Positions 33,267 through 41,773 of a stretch of DNA of 64,000 bases are shown here, in pieces. Every line of letters starts with the position of its first letter. The first letter of the stretch is position 1. The notes under the pieces were generated by a model. It saw only the letters and a program-made list of their open reading frames with translations. It was not told the origin of the DNA and made no database searches. This DNA comes from Halobaculum sp. XH14 (GTDB lineage Archaea; Halobacteriota; Halobacteria; Halobacteriales; Haloferacaceae), in assembly GCF_032116555.1 (NCBI RefSeq), contig NZ_CP134949.1, forward strand, positions 2,046,001 to 2,110,000, given 5' to 3'. The translations under genes were made by a program, and so were the position numbers.

Positions 33267-34145
33267 ATGAGCGCACCGACGACCGTGGACGAGGTCGGCA
33301 ATCGACTGCGGTACCTCCTCGTCCTCTCACGCCCCCGGTTCTGGCTCTACCTCGCGGGACCCGTGCTTGTCGGCGTCGCCTACGGCGCGGGAAGCGTCGA
33401 CGACCTGGTGACGACCGGATCGGTGCTCCTGTTCGCCTACTTCCTCGTCCCCGCGAACCTGCTGCTGTACGGCGTGAACGACGTGTTCGACCGCGAGGTC
33501 GACGCCGACAACCCGAAGAAGGAGGGGCGGGAGGCGCGCTACGGCGGCGGCCGACTCGTGCCGACGGTCGTCGTCGGCTCGTTCCTGCTCGGCCTCGCGC
33601 CGTTCCCCGCCACGCCGCGGGTCGCCTGGCCGTACCTCGCGGGGTTCCTCCTGCTGGGCGTCGAGTACAGCGCCCCGCCGTTCAGGTTCAAGACGACCCC
33701 GCCCCTCGACTCCGTCTCGAACGGGCTGTACGTGCTCCCGGGCGCCGCCGCCTACGCGGCCCTCGCAGGCGCTCACCCGCCGCTCGCGGCGCTGGTCGGC
33801 GGGTGGCTCTGGGCGATGGCGATGCACACGTTCTCGGCGATTCCCGACGTCGAACCCGACCGCGAGGCCGGAATCCGGACGACCGCAACGGTGCTCGGCG
33901 AGGGACGGACGCTCGCCTACTGTGCCGCCTGCTGGCTGCTGGCCGCGGCCGCGTTCGCGCTCGTCGACCCGCGGCTCGGCGGCCTGCTGCTGGTCTACCC
34001 GGTTCTCGTCGCCGGCATCCGTCGGGCAAACGTCGACGTGGCGCGGGCTTACTGGTGGTACCCGGCGATCAACGGCGTCGTCGGGTTCCTGCTCACCGTG
34101 GGCGGGCTCTCGCGGCTCGTCTCGCCGGGGGCGGTGTTGCCGTGA
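33267..34145 (+). CDS. lyeJ: Lycopene elongase/1,2-hydratase (UbiA prenyltransferase)
   Basis: A 292-residue polytopic membrane protein of the UbiA superfamily with about eight helices. The first Asp-rich motif is NDVFDREVDADNPKKEGRE (71-89), the second IPDVEPDREAG near 192-202. In this operon position it should add C5 dimethylallyl units to lycopene ends and hydrate them, giving the C50 skeleton. It starts seven bases after the crtD stop, and its own stop overlaps the cruF start. Confidence 0.87.
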   Translation: MSAPTTVDEVGNRLRYLLVLSRPRFWLYLAGPVLVGVAYGAGSVDDLVTTGSVLLFAYFLVPANLLLYGVNDVFDREVDADNPKKEGREARYGGGRLVPTVVVGSFLLGLAPFPATPRVAWPYLAGFLLLGVEYSAPPFRFKTTPPLDSVSNGLYVLPGAAAYAALAGAHPPLAALVGGWLWAMAMHTFSAIPDVEPDREAGIRTTATVLGEGRTLAYCAACWLLAAAAFALVDPRLGGLLLVYPVLVAGIRRANVDVARAYWWYPAINGVVGFLLTVGGLSRLVSPGAVLP

Positions 34146-35029
34146 GCACCGCCGCGTCGACTGTGCGGGACTGGTGGCCGGGCGACAGGGCCGAACTGGA
34201 GTCCCGGCTGGACGCGCTCGTCAGGGAGAACCGGTTCACCATCTCCGTGTTCTTCCCGCTGAACGGGATCGTCCTCCTGCTCGCGAGCGCCACCGTCGCG
34301 GCGGTTCCCGACTGGCTGGCGTTCACCGGGACGCTCATCCTGCTCGGGACGGTCGTGATGCGCTCGCCGCTCGTCGCCGGCCTCGCGCCCCTGGTCGACC
34401 GGCGGGCGGCGACGGGGATCGGCCTGCTCGCGCTGTACGCGTACGCCATCGAGTACGTCGGCGTCCACACCGGCTGGCCGTACGGCCCGTTCGAGTACGG
34501 CGTCTCGCTCGGGCCGATGGTGTCGGGCGTGCCGCTGGGGCTTCCGGTGTTCTTCCTCCCGCTCGTGGCGAACGCCTACCTGCTCTGTCTCCTGCTTCTG
34601 GGCGACCGGGCCGAGCGTGGCCCGCTCCGGCTCGCCGCCGTCGTCGCGCTCGTCCTGCTGCTCGACGTCGTGCTCGACCCCGGCGCGGTCGCGCTGGGGT
34701 TCTGGAACTACGAGGGCGTCACGACCGAAGGAGCCCTCGCGGTCCTCGCCGGCGGCGGCTTCTACGGCGTGCCGCTCTCCAACTACGCGGGATGGGTGCT
34801 CTCGGCCACCGTCGCGGTGGTGACGCTCGATCTCGCGTTCGACCGCGCGGCACTGGTCCGGCGGCTGGCCGAGTGCGAGTTCATGCTCGACGACATGGTG
34901 AGCTTCGTCATCCTCTGGGGCGGCGTGAACGCGCTCTTTGGCAACCTCGTGCCCGCGCTCGTCGCCGCCGGGATCGGGGTGGGGCTGGTCCGCGCTGACC
35001 GCTTCGACGCGTCGCTGCTCCGGCCCTGA
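34142..35029 (+). CDS. cruF: Bisanhydrobacterioruberin hydratase (CruF family)
   Basis: A 295-residue membrane protein with about seven or eight helices, starting at a GTG overlapping the lyeJ stop (GTGA). Family landmarks are AYAIEYVGVHTGWPYGPFEY at about 99-118, DVVLDPGAVALGFWNYEG and GGGFYGVPLSNYAGW. CruF-type enzymes hydrate the psi ends; in haloarchaea this final step gives bacterioruberin. The tight crtD-lyeJ-cruF overlap argues for stoichiometric co-expression. Confidence 0.87.
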   Translation: MSTAASTVRDWWPGDRAELESRLDALVRENRFTISVFFPLNGIVLLLASATVAAVPDWLAFTGTLILLGTVVMRSPLVAGLAPLVDRRAATGIGLLALYAYAIEYVGVHTGWPYGPFEYGVSLGPMVSGVPLGLPVFFLPLVANAYLLCLLLLGDRAERGPLRLAAVVALVLLLDVVLDPGAVALGFWNYEGVTTEGALAVLAGGGFYGVPLSNYAGWVLSATVAVVTLDLAFDRAALVRRLAECEFMLDDMVSFVILWGGVNALFGNLVPALVAAGIGVGLVRADRFDASLLRP

Positions 35030-35155
35030 CCGTGACCCCGACGGGTCGTGAGAGTGGTTCCGAGGGGTCGTGAGAATGGCCCGACGAGTCCTGGGAACCG
35101 TCGGGGCTGAAACCCGTGGAGCGCGTCGAACCGTCGGTTCCCGTCGGTCCCGGAT

Positions 35156-36109
35156 TCAGCGGACCGGAAGACAGCCGCCCAGCCTGGTGTGCTCCCTGTC
35201 GGTTCCGTCATACTCGACCGCACTCACCGCCCGGAAGACGGCGACCGGGTCCTTCGTGTGCGCCCACGCCAGCCGGGTGCGAGCGAACAGCCAGACCTTT
35301 CGGAGCGTCCCCAGCGACGGGGTCGCGGTGAGCGTGTCGTACTCGCGGCGGCGGATGAGCCGGTGGTGGTCCGCGTACAGGACCGTCGCGAGCAGCACGG
35401 CGAACTGGCAGTCCCGCGGGAGGTACTTGATCCCCTTCACGCCCTCCTCGTACAGCGACTCCGCGCGGCCGAGTTCGTGGCGGATCGCCGCGGCGAAGTT
35501 CCCGTCGAACTCGAGCCGGCGGAGCTGCGTCTCGGTCACGCCGTGGGTTCGCAGCGTCTCCTGCGGGAGATACACCCTGTCGCGTTCGAGGACGTCCTCG
35601 CGGACGTCGCGAAGGAAGTTCGTGAGCTGGAACGCCTCGCCGAGCGCAGTCGCGTGCGGGAGCGCCGCGTCCGGGTCGTCCGGCTCCATCACGGCCGTCA
35701 TCATTCGCCCGACTGCGGAGGCCGAGCCGTCCATGTACGCCTCCAGCTCCTCGTACGTCTCGTACCGATCCACGGAGACGTCCGAGGCCATCGCGTCGAT
35801 GAACGTCTCCACGTCCGACTCGGCGATGTCGTACGTCTCGCGGATGTCCGCAAACGCCTCCAGCACCGGGTCGTCGGTCTCGGTTCGGCCGAGCGCGGCG
35901 TCGCGCAGTCGGTCGAGTTCCGCGCGCTGCTCGGCCGGCGGGGCCGTCTCGGCGGCGTCGACGACCTCGTCGGCGACGCGGAAGAACGCGTACATGACGT
36001 ACGTCGGGTGGCGGACCCGCTCGGGCAGGACGCGGGTCGCAAAGTGGAACGTCTTGCCGGTGCGCTGCTGGATCCGCTTGCTCCGCGCGACCGGGTCCTC
36101 GGCTACCAT
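35156..36109 (-). CDS. crtB: Phytoene synthase
   Basis: A 317-residue protein starting MVAEDPVARSKRIQQRTGKT. The squalene/phytoene synthase signatures are YVMYAFFRVADEVVDAAE (38-55, first Asp-rich motif), FQLTNFLRDVREDVLERDRV (second, with FLRDVREDV), and RRLEFDG nearby. It condenses two geranylgeranyl diphosphates to phytoene, supplying the crtD/lyeJ/cruF pathway encoded convergently. An ATG 28 codons upstream would add non-family residues; TATA-like ACTTACTATG lies about 53 bases from the chosen start. Confidence 0.93.
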   Translation of the reverse strand: MVAEDPVARSKRIQQRTGKTFHFATRVLPERVRHPTYVMYAFFRVADEVVDAAETAPPAEQRAELDRLRDAALGRTETDDPVLEAFADIRETYDIAESDVETFIDAMASDVSVDRYETYEELEAYMDGSASAVGRMMTAVMEPDDPDAALPHATALGEAFQLTNFLRDVREDVLERDRVYLPQETLRTHGVTETQLRRLEFDGNFAAAIRHELGRAESLYEEGVKGIKYLPRDCQFAVLLATVLYADHHRLIRRREYDTLTATPSLGTLRKVWLFARTRLAWAHTKDPVAVFRAVSAVEYDGTDREHTRLGGCLPVR

Positions 36110-36238
36110 GACTGTGCGAGTCGGCGGGTGCCTGGCTGACAGCGGGTCCCTCCGCACATAGTAAGTGTACGACGTAAGGGACGGCGAGACCATAACAGTT
36201 TGTGGCCGATTCGGGTGCCGTGGCCCCCGACGCCCGAC

Positions 36239-36400
36239 TTAGCGGTGGAAGAACGTGTCCGCACAGTCCATCACGACGCCGTGTTCGGGACAGACGTACT
36301 TGCAGTGGCGGTGGGTCATCGACGAGCCGCAGAACGGACAGGGTCGCGTTCGGACCGTCTCGACGTCGTCCGGCGTCTCGACGTCGTCCGACCCGTTCAT
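36239..36400 (-). CDS. HVO_2523-type small zinc finger protein
   Basis: A 53-residue protein starting MNGSDDVETPDDVETVRTRP. CPFC, then HRHCKYVCPEHGVVMDCADT, give four cysteines plus histidines for one or two zinc sites. It matches the haloarchaeal HVO_2523 family (named from memory), which in Haloferax also sits next to crtB. Function unknown; such zinc-finger microproteins are often regulatory. The sequence upstream of 36400 is mostly polar and not used. Confidence 0.8.
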   Translation of the reverse strand: MNGSDDVETPDDVETVRTRPCPFCGSSMTHRHCKYVCPEHGVVMDCADTFFHR

Positions 36401-36487
36401 ACCTGTCGATGCGGGCGAGATCGCTTCAGTGTTCGGTCCACGCGGATCCGCGGTAGCCCTTTCAGAGATGGGGCCCAAGCGTCCCCG

Positions 36488-38017
36488 ATGAACCGACCGA
36501 CGGGCCGACGACTGCTGGTATCGCTCGCGGCCGGTGCCGGCGTCCTCGCCGGCACGTTCCTCGTCGCGGGGTTCACGCCGCGGTGGGTCGTTCTCGCGCT
36601 CGCACGGACCGCCTTCTTCCTCGCGCCCGATGCGTTCGTCACGTTCGGCATCCAGCGGCTCGGCGACCTGGCACGGCCGCTGCTCGTCGTCGGCACCGCG
36701 CTCGCGTCGCTGCTGCTGTTCGGCGGGCTGGCGCTCGCCGCGACGCTGGTGGCCGGCGCGCTCGGCCGGGAGCGTGCCGAGGTCGTGTTCGCGGTCGGAG
36801 TCGTCGAGACGCTTGCGGCGTTCGCGCTCACGGTCGCCCCCGTCCCCGCGCTCGTCGGCGGTGCGGTCGGCGCGGCGGTGGTCGGACTCGGCGGCCCGGG
36901 CAGCGGCGGCGACGTCGACGTCGCCCGGCGCGACCTGCTCCGGTCGGTCGCCACCGCGGCCGCAGCGGTCGGGCTCGCCGGCGCGCTCGGTGCCCGACGA
37001 GCGATGGGGAGCGGCACCGACGGCGCGGACGGACGAACGATCAGCGAGGTGGAGGACCCGCTCGTTCGGGAGCTCCTCTCGACCGCCGCGGAGCGGTCGC
37101 TCCCGCTCGATGGCGTCGACCCGCTCGTCTCCGAGCGGTTCTACGAGGTCGACGTCAATTCGGCCGACCCCGACGTCGACCCGGAGTCGTGGACCCTCTC
37201 GGTCGGCGGCGAACTGGGCGAGTCACGCGAGTACGACCTGGCGGACCTGCGGAACCGGCCCGCACGGCACCGGTTCGTCTCGCTCCGGTGTGTCGGCGAC
37301 TCGCTCAACGGGAGCAAACTCGACACGGCGCTGTGGACCGGCGTCCCGGTGATGGACCTCCTCGAGGAACTTGGCGTTTCCGACGAGGAGCCCTGCTGTG
37401 TGTACGTCCGGGCCGACGACGACTACTATCAGGAGTTCCCGCTCGACGCGCTCGAATCCGCGTTCCTCGCGTACGGGACGAACGGGCGGCCGCTCCCGAC
37501 GGGCCACGGCTTCCCCGTTCGACTGCTCGTCCCCGGCCACTGGGGCGAGATCAACCTGAAGTGGATCACCGACATCGAACTCGGCCGCGAGGAGCGGACG
37601 GGTTACTGGGAGAAGCGGGGCTGGCACGGCACCGGCCCGGTGAACACGGTGGCGAAACTCCACGGCGTCGACGTCGACGGCGGAACGGTCACGGTCGGCG
37701 GCCACGCCCACGCGGGCACCCGCGGAATCTCGGCCGTCGAGGTGTCCACCGACGGCGGCGACACCTGGACGGAGGCCGTGCTCTCGGACCCGCTCCCCGC
37801 CGCGGTTGCTGCCGACGCGGAGCCGTCGGACCCGTCCGTCGGCGACGGCGAGGCGGCCGACGCCTGGCGGATGTGGCGCCACGAGTACGAGGCGAGCGAG
37901 CCACACGAGGTCATCGCGCGCGCGACCGACGGCGATGGCGACCTGCAGGAGCGCGAGGAATCGGAGGCGTTCCCGAGCGGGGCGTCCGGGTGGGTGTCCC
38001 GACGGGTCTCCCCCTGA
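36488..38017 (+). CDS. Molybdopterin-dependent oxidoreductase (sulfite-oxidase-like) with membrane anchor
   Basis: A 509-residue protein. The first 140 residues contain about four membrane helices; ARRDLLRSVATAAAAVGLAG at about 146-165 resembles an internal twin-arginine segment. The catalytic Mo-cofactor domain follows (RFVSLRCVGDSLNGS with Cys268 as probable Mo ligand, then LPTGHGFPVRLLVPGHWGEI and GYWEKRGWHGTGPVNT), and the C-terminus is an Ig-like Mo-co dimerisation domain (GTRGISAVEVSTDGGDTW). It likely oxidises sulfite or another small substrate on the external face. The anchor-before-domain order is unusual for bacterial sulfite oxidases but common in haloarchaea. Confidence 0.85.
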   Translation: MNRPTGRRLLVSLAAGAGVLAGTFLVAGFTPRWVVLALARTAFFLAPDAFVTFGIQRLGDLARPLLVVGTALASLLLFGGLALAATLVAGALGRERAEVVFAVGVVETLAAFALTVAPVPALVGGAVGAAVVGLGGPGSGGDVDVARRDLLRSVATAAAAVGLAGALGARRAMGSGTDGADGRTISEVEDPLVRELLSTAAERSLPLDGVDPLVSERFYEVDVNSADPDVDPESWTLSVGGELGESREYDLADLRNRPARHRFVSLRCVGDSLNGSKLDTALWTGVPVMDLLEELGVSDEEPCCVYVRADDDYYQEFPLDALESAFLAYGTNGRPLPTGHGFPVRLLVPGHWGEINLKWITDIELGREERTGYWEKRGWHGTGPVNTVAKLHGVDVDGGTVTVGGHAHAGTRGISAVEVSTDGGDTWTEAVLSDPLPAAVAADAEPSDPSVGDGEAADAWRMWRHEYEASEPHEVIARATDGDGDLQEREESEAFPSGASGWVSRRVSP

Positions 38018-38027
38018 ACCGCAGGCA

Positions 38028-38034
38028 TTATTAA
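38028..38034 (+). promoter_or_regulatory. TATA box of the ZIP gene
   Basis: TTATTAA is centred 28 bases before the ATG at 38059, a strong leaderless promoter. Confidence 0.7.
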
Positions 38035-38058
38035 CTGTAGATCCCGATTTGCTAATCG

Positions 38059-38916
38059 ATGGGAGCCACACTCGACGGCGACGGGGGGAGACGGCACGGG
38101 CGGGCCGCACTGCTCGGCGCGCTCAGCACGGCCGCGCTGGTCGGTGCGTCCGCGCTCACGCTCGCCGCCGGTCACGAGAAACTGTTCGCCATCGCGTGGG
38201 TCGCCTTCCTCGGGATGGCGCTCGCGGGCTGGCTCGGCACGCGCGCGTCCGGGGGGAACACGGGCGCGCTCGTCTGGGGGTACGGGCTTGCGAGCGGCGC
38301 GATGGTGACGAGCGCGGCGGTGTTCCTGCTCCCGCAGGCGATGGGTCAGCATCTCACCTACGGGGGGTTCGGCGTCGCGCTCGGCCTGCTGGCCGGCTTC
38401 GGGGCGCACACGCTCGGCCACCGGCTCGCGCACATGGATCTCCCGCTCGACCGGACGATGGCGGAGCTGACCGCCCACGCCGTGGCCGCCGGGGCGATCA
38501 TCGGCATCGTTTACGGCAACATGCCGGAGCTTGGTCCCGTGCTCGGCCTGGCGATCGTCTCGCACAAGGGTCCGGCGGGCTACGCCGCGGTGACCCGCTA
38601 CGCCCGTCGGGGCGGCGACTGGCGCGCGATCTTGCTCCCCGCGGCGGGCGTCGGCGTCGCCGCCGCCGCGTCCTCGGTTCTCGCGTTGCCCGCGTCGGCC
38701 CCCGTCCGCGGGGTCGTCTTCGGCTTCGCGACCGGGGTGTTCCTCCACGTCGCCATGGACTTTCTCCCCGAGTGTGAGATCGGGAGCGAGGTCCACGAAT
38801 CGCTCTCCCGCGAGGGCGACGCCCACGCGATGCTCGACCGGATGCGCACCCACGCCGTCGCGAGCACGCTGCTTGGCGGACTGGTCGTGTTCCTCGCGTG
38901 GCTCGTCGTCGCCTGA
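38059..38916 (+). CDS. ZIP family metal transporter
   Basis: A 285-residue membrane protein with about eight helices. The helix pair containing LTAHAVAAGAIIGIVYGNMP and LAIVSHKGPAGYAAVTRYAR corresponds to ZIP helices IV and V with metal-binding His residues. GVFLHVAMDFLPECEIG near the end is also typical. ZIP proteins import zinc, iron or manganese. The HS-K-GPAG variation and the cytoplasmic loops do not allow metal assignment. No TTTAGG operator is visible upstream. Confidence 0.8.
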   Translation: MGATLDGDGGRRHGRAALLGALSTAALVGASALTLAAGHEKLFAIAWVAFLGMALAGWLGTRASGGNTGALVWGYGLASGAMVTSAAVFLLPQAMGQHLTYGGFGVALGLLAGFGAHTLGHRLAHMDLPLDRTMAELTAHAVAAGAIIGIVYGNMPELGPVLGLAIVSHKGPAGYAAVTRYARRGGDWRAILLPAAGVGVAAAASSVLALPASAPVRGVVFGFATGVFLHVAMDFLPECEIGSEVHESLSREGDAHAMLDRMRTHAVASTLLGGLVVFLAWLVVA

Positions 38917-39084
38917 GTTCTCACCGGCCGATTCGTCCTCGTCCGGCTCGACCTCGCCGGACTGCCTACACCGGTGGTACCCGTCGCACGCTCCGGGAGG
39001 CCGGAGCGAGCGGGAGCGGGCCGATGTGGGACCGAATCACGCGGAAGCGCCACCGTTTTCCCGACCCGCCGGCAGCGGTGAGCC

Positions 39085-39639
39085 ATGCCAGGACCCGTCT
39101 TCCTGCGGGGCGACAGCGTCACCCTCCGCCCGGCCGAGGAGGAGGACCTCGCGTTCATCCGGCGGTGCATGAACGACCCTCGCGTCTGGCGACCGGCGCT
39201 CGACGTGAACCCGATGAACCGCGAGCAAGGAACCGAGTTCCTCGAGCGGGTCGTCTCCGACGAGGACGGGGTCCAGTGTCTCGTCTGTGACGGCGACGAG
39301 CCGCTGGGCTTCGTTTCGCTGACCGGGAGCCGGTACGGCCCGGACGAGACGTCCCGGTCGCGCTCGGCGGAACTCGCCTACTGGCTCGCTCCCGAGCGCC
39401 ACGGACAGGGCTACGGCTCCGACGCGGCGGCCCGGATGGTCCGGTACGCGTTCGAGGACCGGAACCTGCGCCGCGTCGGCGCCCGCCTCGGGAGCTTCAA
39501 CGACGCCTCGGCCGCGCTGCTGGAGTCGCTCGGGTTCGAGCACGAGGGCACGCTGCGGGAGGCCGCGTGGTTCCGCGGCGAGTACCACGACGTGCTCCGG
39601 TACGGGCTGCTCCGCGAGGACTGGCGCGACCGACGGTAG
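39085..39639 (+). CDS. GNAT family N-acetyltransferase (RimJ/RimL-like)
   Basis: A 184-residue protein with the RimJ/RimL pattern: VTLRPAEEEDLAFIRRCMND at about 12-31, LAYWLAPERHGQGYGSDAA (acetyl-CoA loop R-H-G-Q-G-Y-G) and RVGARLGSFNDASAALLESLGFEHEG, which is the strongly conserved end of the family. Such enzymes acetylate N-termini or small amines. Single gene with no evident partner. Confidence 0.85.
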   Translation: MPGPVFLRGDSVTLRPAEEEDLAFIRRCMNDPRVWRPALDVNPMNREQGTEFLERVVSDEDGVQCLVCDGDEPLGFVSLTGSRYGPDETSRSRSAELAYWLAPERHGQGYGSDAAARMVRYAFEDRNLRRVGARLGSFNDASAALLESLGFEHEGTLREAAWFRGEYHDVLRYGLLREDWRDRR

Positions 39640-39660
39640 CGCCCGGGACCGACCTCCTGG

Positions 39661-39954
39661 TCACCGAAGTCGGCGCACCTGCACCGAGATGCCGTATCCC
39701 GCGAGCAGCAGCAGCGCGAGGTTGAACACGGCGTGGAACAGCGACCGGTACTCGCGGACCACCCAGCGGTCGATGGTGGTCGACGCGGCGAGGTAGAACC
39801 GGAGGCCGGCGACGAGCGCGAGCAGGACGAGCCCCGCCAGCGCGAGCCGGTTGAGCAGGTACCGGAGGTCGCGGCCGCCGCTCGCCTCGTCGTCCTCGTC
39901 CGTCGGGCGGTTCTCCGTCGGTTCCGTCGAGGTGGATGAGTGGGTGTCAGTCAT
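39661..39954 (-). CDS. Small two-helix membrane protein
   Basis: A 97-residue protein with an acidic Thr/Ser-rich N-terminus, helix 1 LALAGLVLLALVAGLRFYLA, a loop DRWVVREYRSLFH and helix 2 AVFNLALLLLAGYGISVQV. I do not recognise the family. The start overlaps the stop of the PGF-CTERM protein gene by eight bases, so they are coupled and may act together at the membrane. Confidence 0.65.
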   Translation of the reverse strand: MTDTHSSTSTEPTENRPTDEDDEASGGRDLRYLLNRLALAGLVLLALVAGLRFYLAASTTIDRWVVREYRSLFHAVFNLALLLLAGYGISVQVRRLR

Positions 39955-40954
39955 CGGGATTCCTCCGTGCGAGCAGCGCGGCGGCCAGCAGCGCGAACAC
40001 CGCCAGGCCGGCCGTGAAGCCGGGCGTCTGGGTGGCGGTCGCGCGGGCGGGCTGTTCGGTTACGCGGTCCCCGGCCCCGTCGTCGGCGAAGTCGCCGACG
40101 CGGAACTCGACCTCGCGCTCGGTCTCGTTGGCAGAGATGGTCTCGCGCGGGTCCAGGTTGGCGACCGAGCGGGCCGAGTCGACGAGGACGCCGTCCTTGT
40201 ACAGCGCGGCGTCGACGTAGTAGTTGTACTCGGTCGGCACCGTCAGCGTCGCCGCCTCGTCGGCCGTCCGACCGGGGCGGATGGAGCCGACCTCGATCTC
40301 CGTCCGGTCGGCGACGAGGTTCGAGTCGGCCTGCCGGAGGATGAGCTCCACGCGCAGGTCCTCGCTCGCCTCGTCGCCGGCGTTCGTCAGCGAGGCGGCG
40401 ACGCGGAGCGTCGTCCGGTTGCCCGTCGCGGAATCGACCGAGACGGCCAGCGGCGGAACGACGTCGCTCTCGGTGAACCGGACGTCCGTCTCGGCGTAGG
40501 CCGGGACGAGCGCCCGCATCCCCTGCACCTCGGTGGTCGACCGATCGACGAGTTCCCCGTCCCGGAAGATCGTGGTCTCCAGCCGGTAGCCGCCCTCGCG
40601 TTCGACGCGGAGGCTGGCGTTCACCGGCACGGAGCCGTCGCCCCGCAGGGTGCTCATCTCGACGGTTTGCTCGTCGGCGAGCAGTCCCGACTCGGCGTCG
40701 TAGGCCCGGAACCGAACGGTGACGTTCCCGGTCGGGTTGCCGTCGTGGTCGATGCGTGCGTGGAGGCGGAGTTCCGCCGTCGCGCCGCCCACGTCGCCCG
40801 GTGCGACGGCGACTTCCTCGACGCCGACGGGGCCCGGCCGGATCGGGTCGTCAGCGGCGGGGGAGGCGAGGACCCCCGGTCCGAGCATGGCTCCGAGGAG
40901 GGCGAGCGCGAGCAGGACGGCGGCAGATCCCGCCAGATACCTCTCGCGTGACAC
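39947..40954 (-). CDS. DUF7490-like secreted protein with PGF-CTERM anchor
   Basis: A 335-residue protein starting at a GTG. An N-terminal signal (ERYLAGSAAVLLALALLGAM) is followed by two beta-sandwich repeats of about 110 residues (the parallel ELRLHARIDHDGNPTGNVTV and LRVAASLTNAGDEASEDLRV regions). A Thr/Ala linker leads to TQTPGFTAGLAVFALLAAA and a basic end, the PGF-CTERM signal cleaved by archaeosortase A for lipid anchoring. A TATA box lies 27 bases upstream of this GTG, supporting the start. Surface protein of unknown role. Confidence 0.8.
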   Translation of the reverse strand: MSRERYLAGSAAVLLALALLGAMLGPGVLASPAADDPIRPGPVGVEEVAVAPGDVGGATAELRLHARIDHDGNPTGNVTVRFRAYDAESGLLADEQTVEMSTLRGDGSVPVNASLRVEREGGYRLETTIFRDGELVDRSTTEVQGMRALVPAYAETDVRFTESDVVPPLAVSVDSATGNRTTLRVAASLTNAGDEASEDLRVELILRQADSNLVADRTEIEVGSIRPGRTADEAATLTVPTEYNYYVDAALYKDGVLVDSARSVANLDPRETISANETEREVEFRVGDFADDGAGDRVTEQPARATATQTPGFTAGLAVFALLAAALLARRNPDD

Positions 40955-40976
40955 GGGAGCGGCTTCTCGAACTCGG

Positions 40977-40984
40977 GGTATATG
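40977..40984 (-). promoter_or_regulatory. TATA box of the PGF-CTERM protein gene
   Basis: On the minus strand CATATACC is centred 27 bases upstream of the GTG at 40954, which supports a leaderless GTG start. Confidence 0.7.
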
Positions 40985-41053
40985 CTTTGTGCACTGACCT
41001 GTTGGGCGGGGCTCGGGCGGGCGTCGGCGCTTTCGGACGCGAGCCGCCGGTAC

Positions 41054-41060
41054 CGTTATC
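41054..41060 (+). promoter_or_regulatory. TATA-like box of the UspA-type gene
   Basis: CGTTATC is centred 28 bases before the ATG at 41085. Confidence 0.5.
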
Positions 41061-41084
41061 GGCCCCGCGAGCCGTCTTCCGTCC

Positions 41085-41483
41085 ATGCTGTTCGTGCTTG
41101 CCACCGACTCGGTCTCGACGAGCGCCGTCGTCTGTTCGTACCTGCGGGACCGCCTGCGCGCGGACGACGAAGTTCACGCGGTGAACTCGAAGGAGGGCGG
41201 GGGTGCCACGGCCGCCGACGAGATGCGGGCCGGGGAGGACGCCCTGGAGGCCGTCGTGGACGAGCTCGGCGACGACGTGACCGTCGAGACCCACCAGTAC
41301 GTCCGCGGGAACGAGCCGGCCGAGGACGTGCTGGCACACGCGGAGAAGGTCGACGCGGACGAACTCGTCATGGGGATTCGCAAGCGGAACCCGACCTCGA
41401 AGATCGTCTTCGGGAGCGTCGCCCAGGATCTGCTGCTGGAGTCGAACCTGCCGATGCGCGTGGTCCCCCGGGAATCGGTGTGA
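41085..41483 (+). CDS. Universal stress protein family protein (UspA-like)
   Basis: A 132-residue single USP domain: MLFVLATDSVSTSAVVC at the start, RGNEPAEDVLAHAEKVDADELVMG and GSVAQDLLLESNLPMRVVP at the end. The G-x-V-x-x-x-L-L segment is the usual ATP-loop position, but the canonical G-2x-G-9x-G(S/T) is incomplete, so nucleotide binding is uncertain. Haloarchaea carry many such proteins. Repeat copy D begins about 60 bases downstream. Confidence 0.8.
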   Translation: MLFVLATDSVSTSAVVCSYLRDRLRADDEVHAVNSKEGGGATAADEMRAGEDALEAVVDELGDDVTVETHQYVRGNEPAEDVLAHAEKVDADELVMGIRKRNPTSKIVFGSVAQDLLLESNLPMRVVPRESV

Positions 41484-41544
41484 TCGGCGTTCGAGTCGTT
41501 CGGAACGGTCGGGCCACGTTGGAACTGCATTCGCGTGAGGACCG

Positions 41545-41710
41545 CCTCGAAAGCTCCCGCGGTGCCCGACTCGGTGCGCCTGCTGTGCTCCTCAGTCGCT
41601 CACTTCGTTCGCTCGTGAACGCCGCGCGCCGCGCGGGCTGATGGGCTGTTGGGGTCCGTGCGTGCCACCGCGGCTCCGTCCGCGCCGGCACGCGCCACCC
41701 CACTGGGACG
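41545..41710 (+). repeat. Dispersed intergenic repeat, copy D (truncated)
   Basis: CCTCGAAAGCTCCCGCGG (41545-41562, one mismatch to the consensus end) is followed by CCGACTCGGTGCG, a CTCCTCAGTCGCTCACTTCG block, then CGCCGCGCGCCGCGCGGG. The CCCTTTCAGTCCCACC middle is missing, so it is a shortened copy. It fills most of the 290-base gap between the UspA-type gene and the convergent TIGR00300 gene. Confidence 0.65.
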
Positions 41711-41773
41711 GTCGAACGGCCGAACCGAATCCGAAAGTCCGTCGGCAGCACCACTCGACCGCGCGGAACCGGC

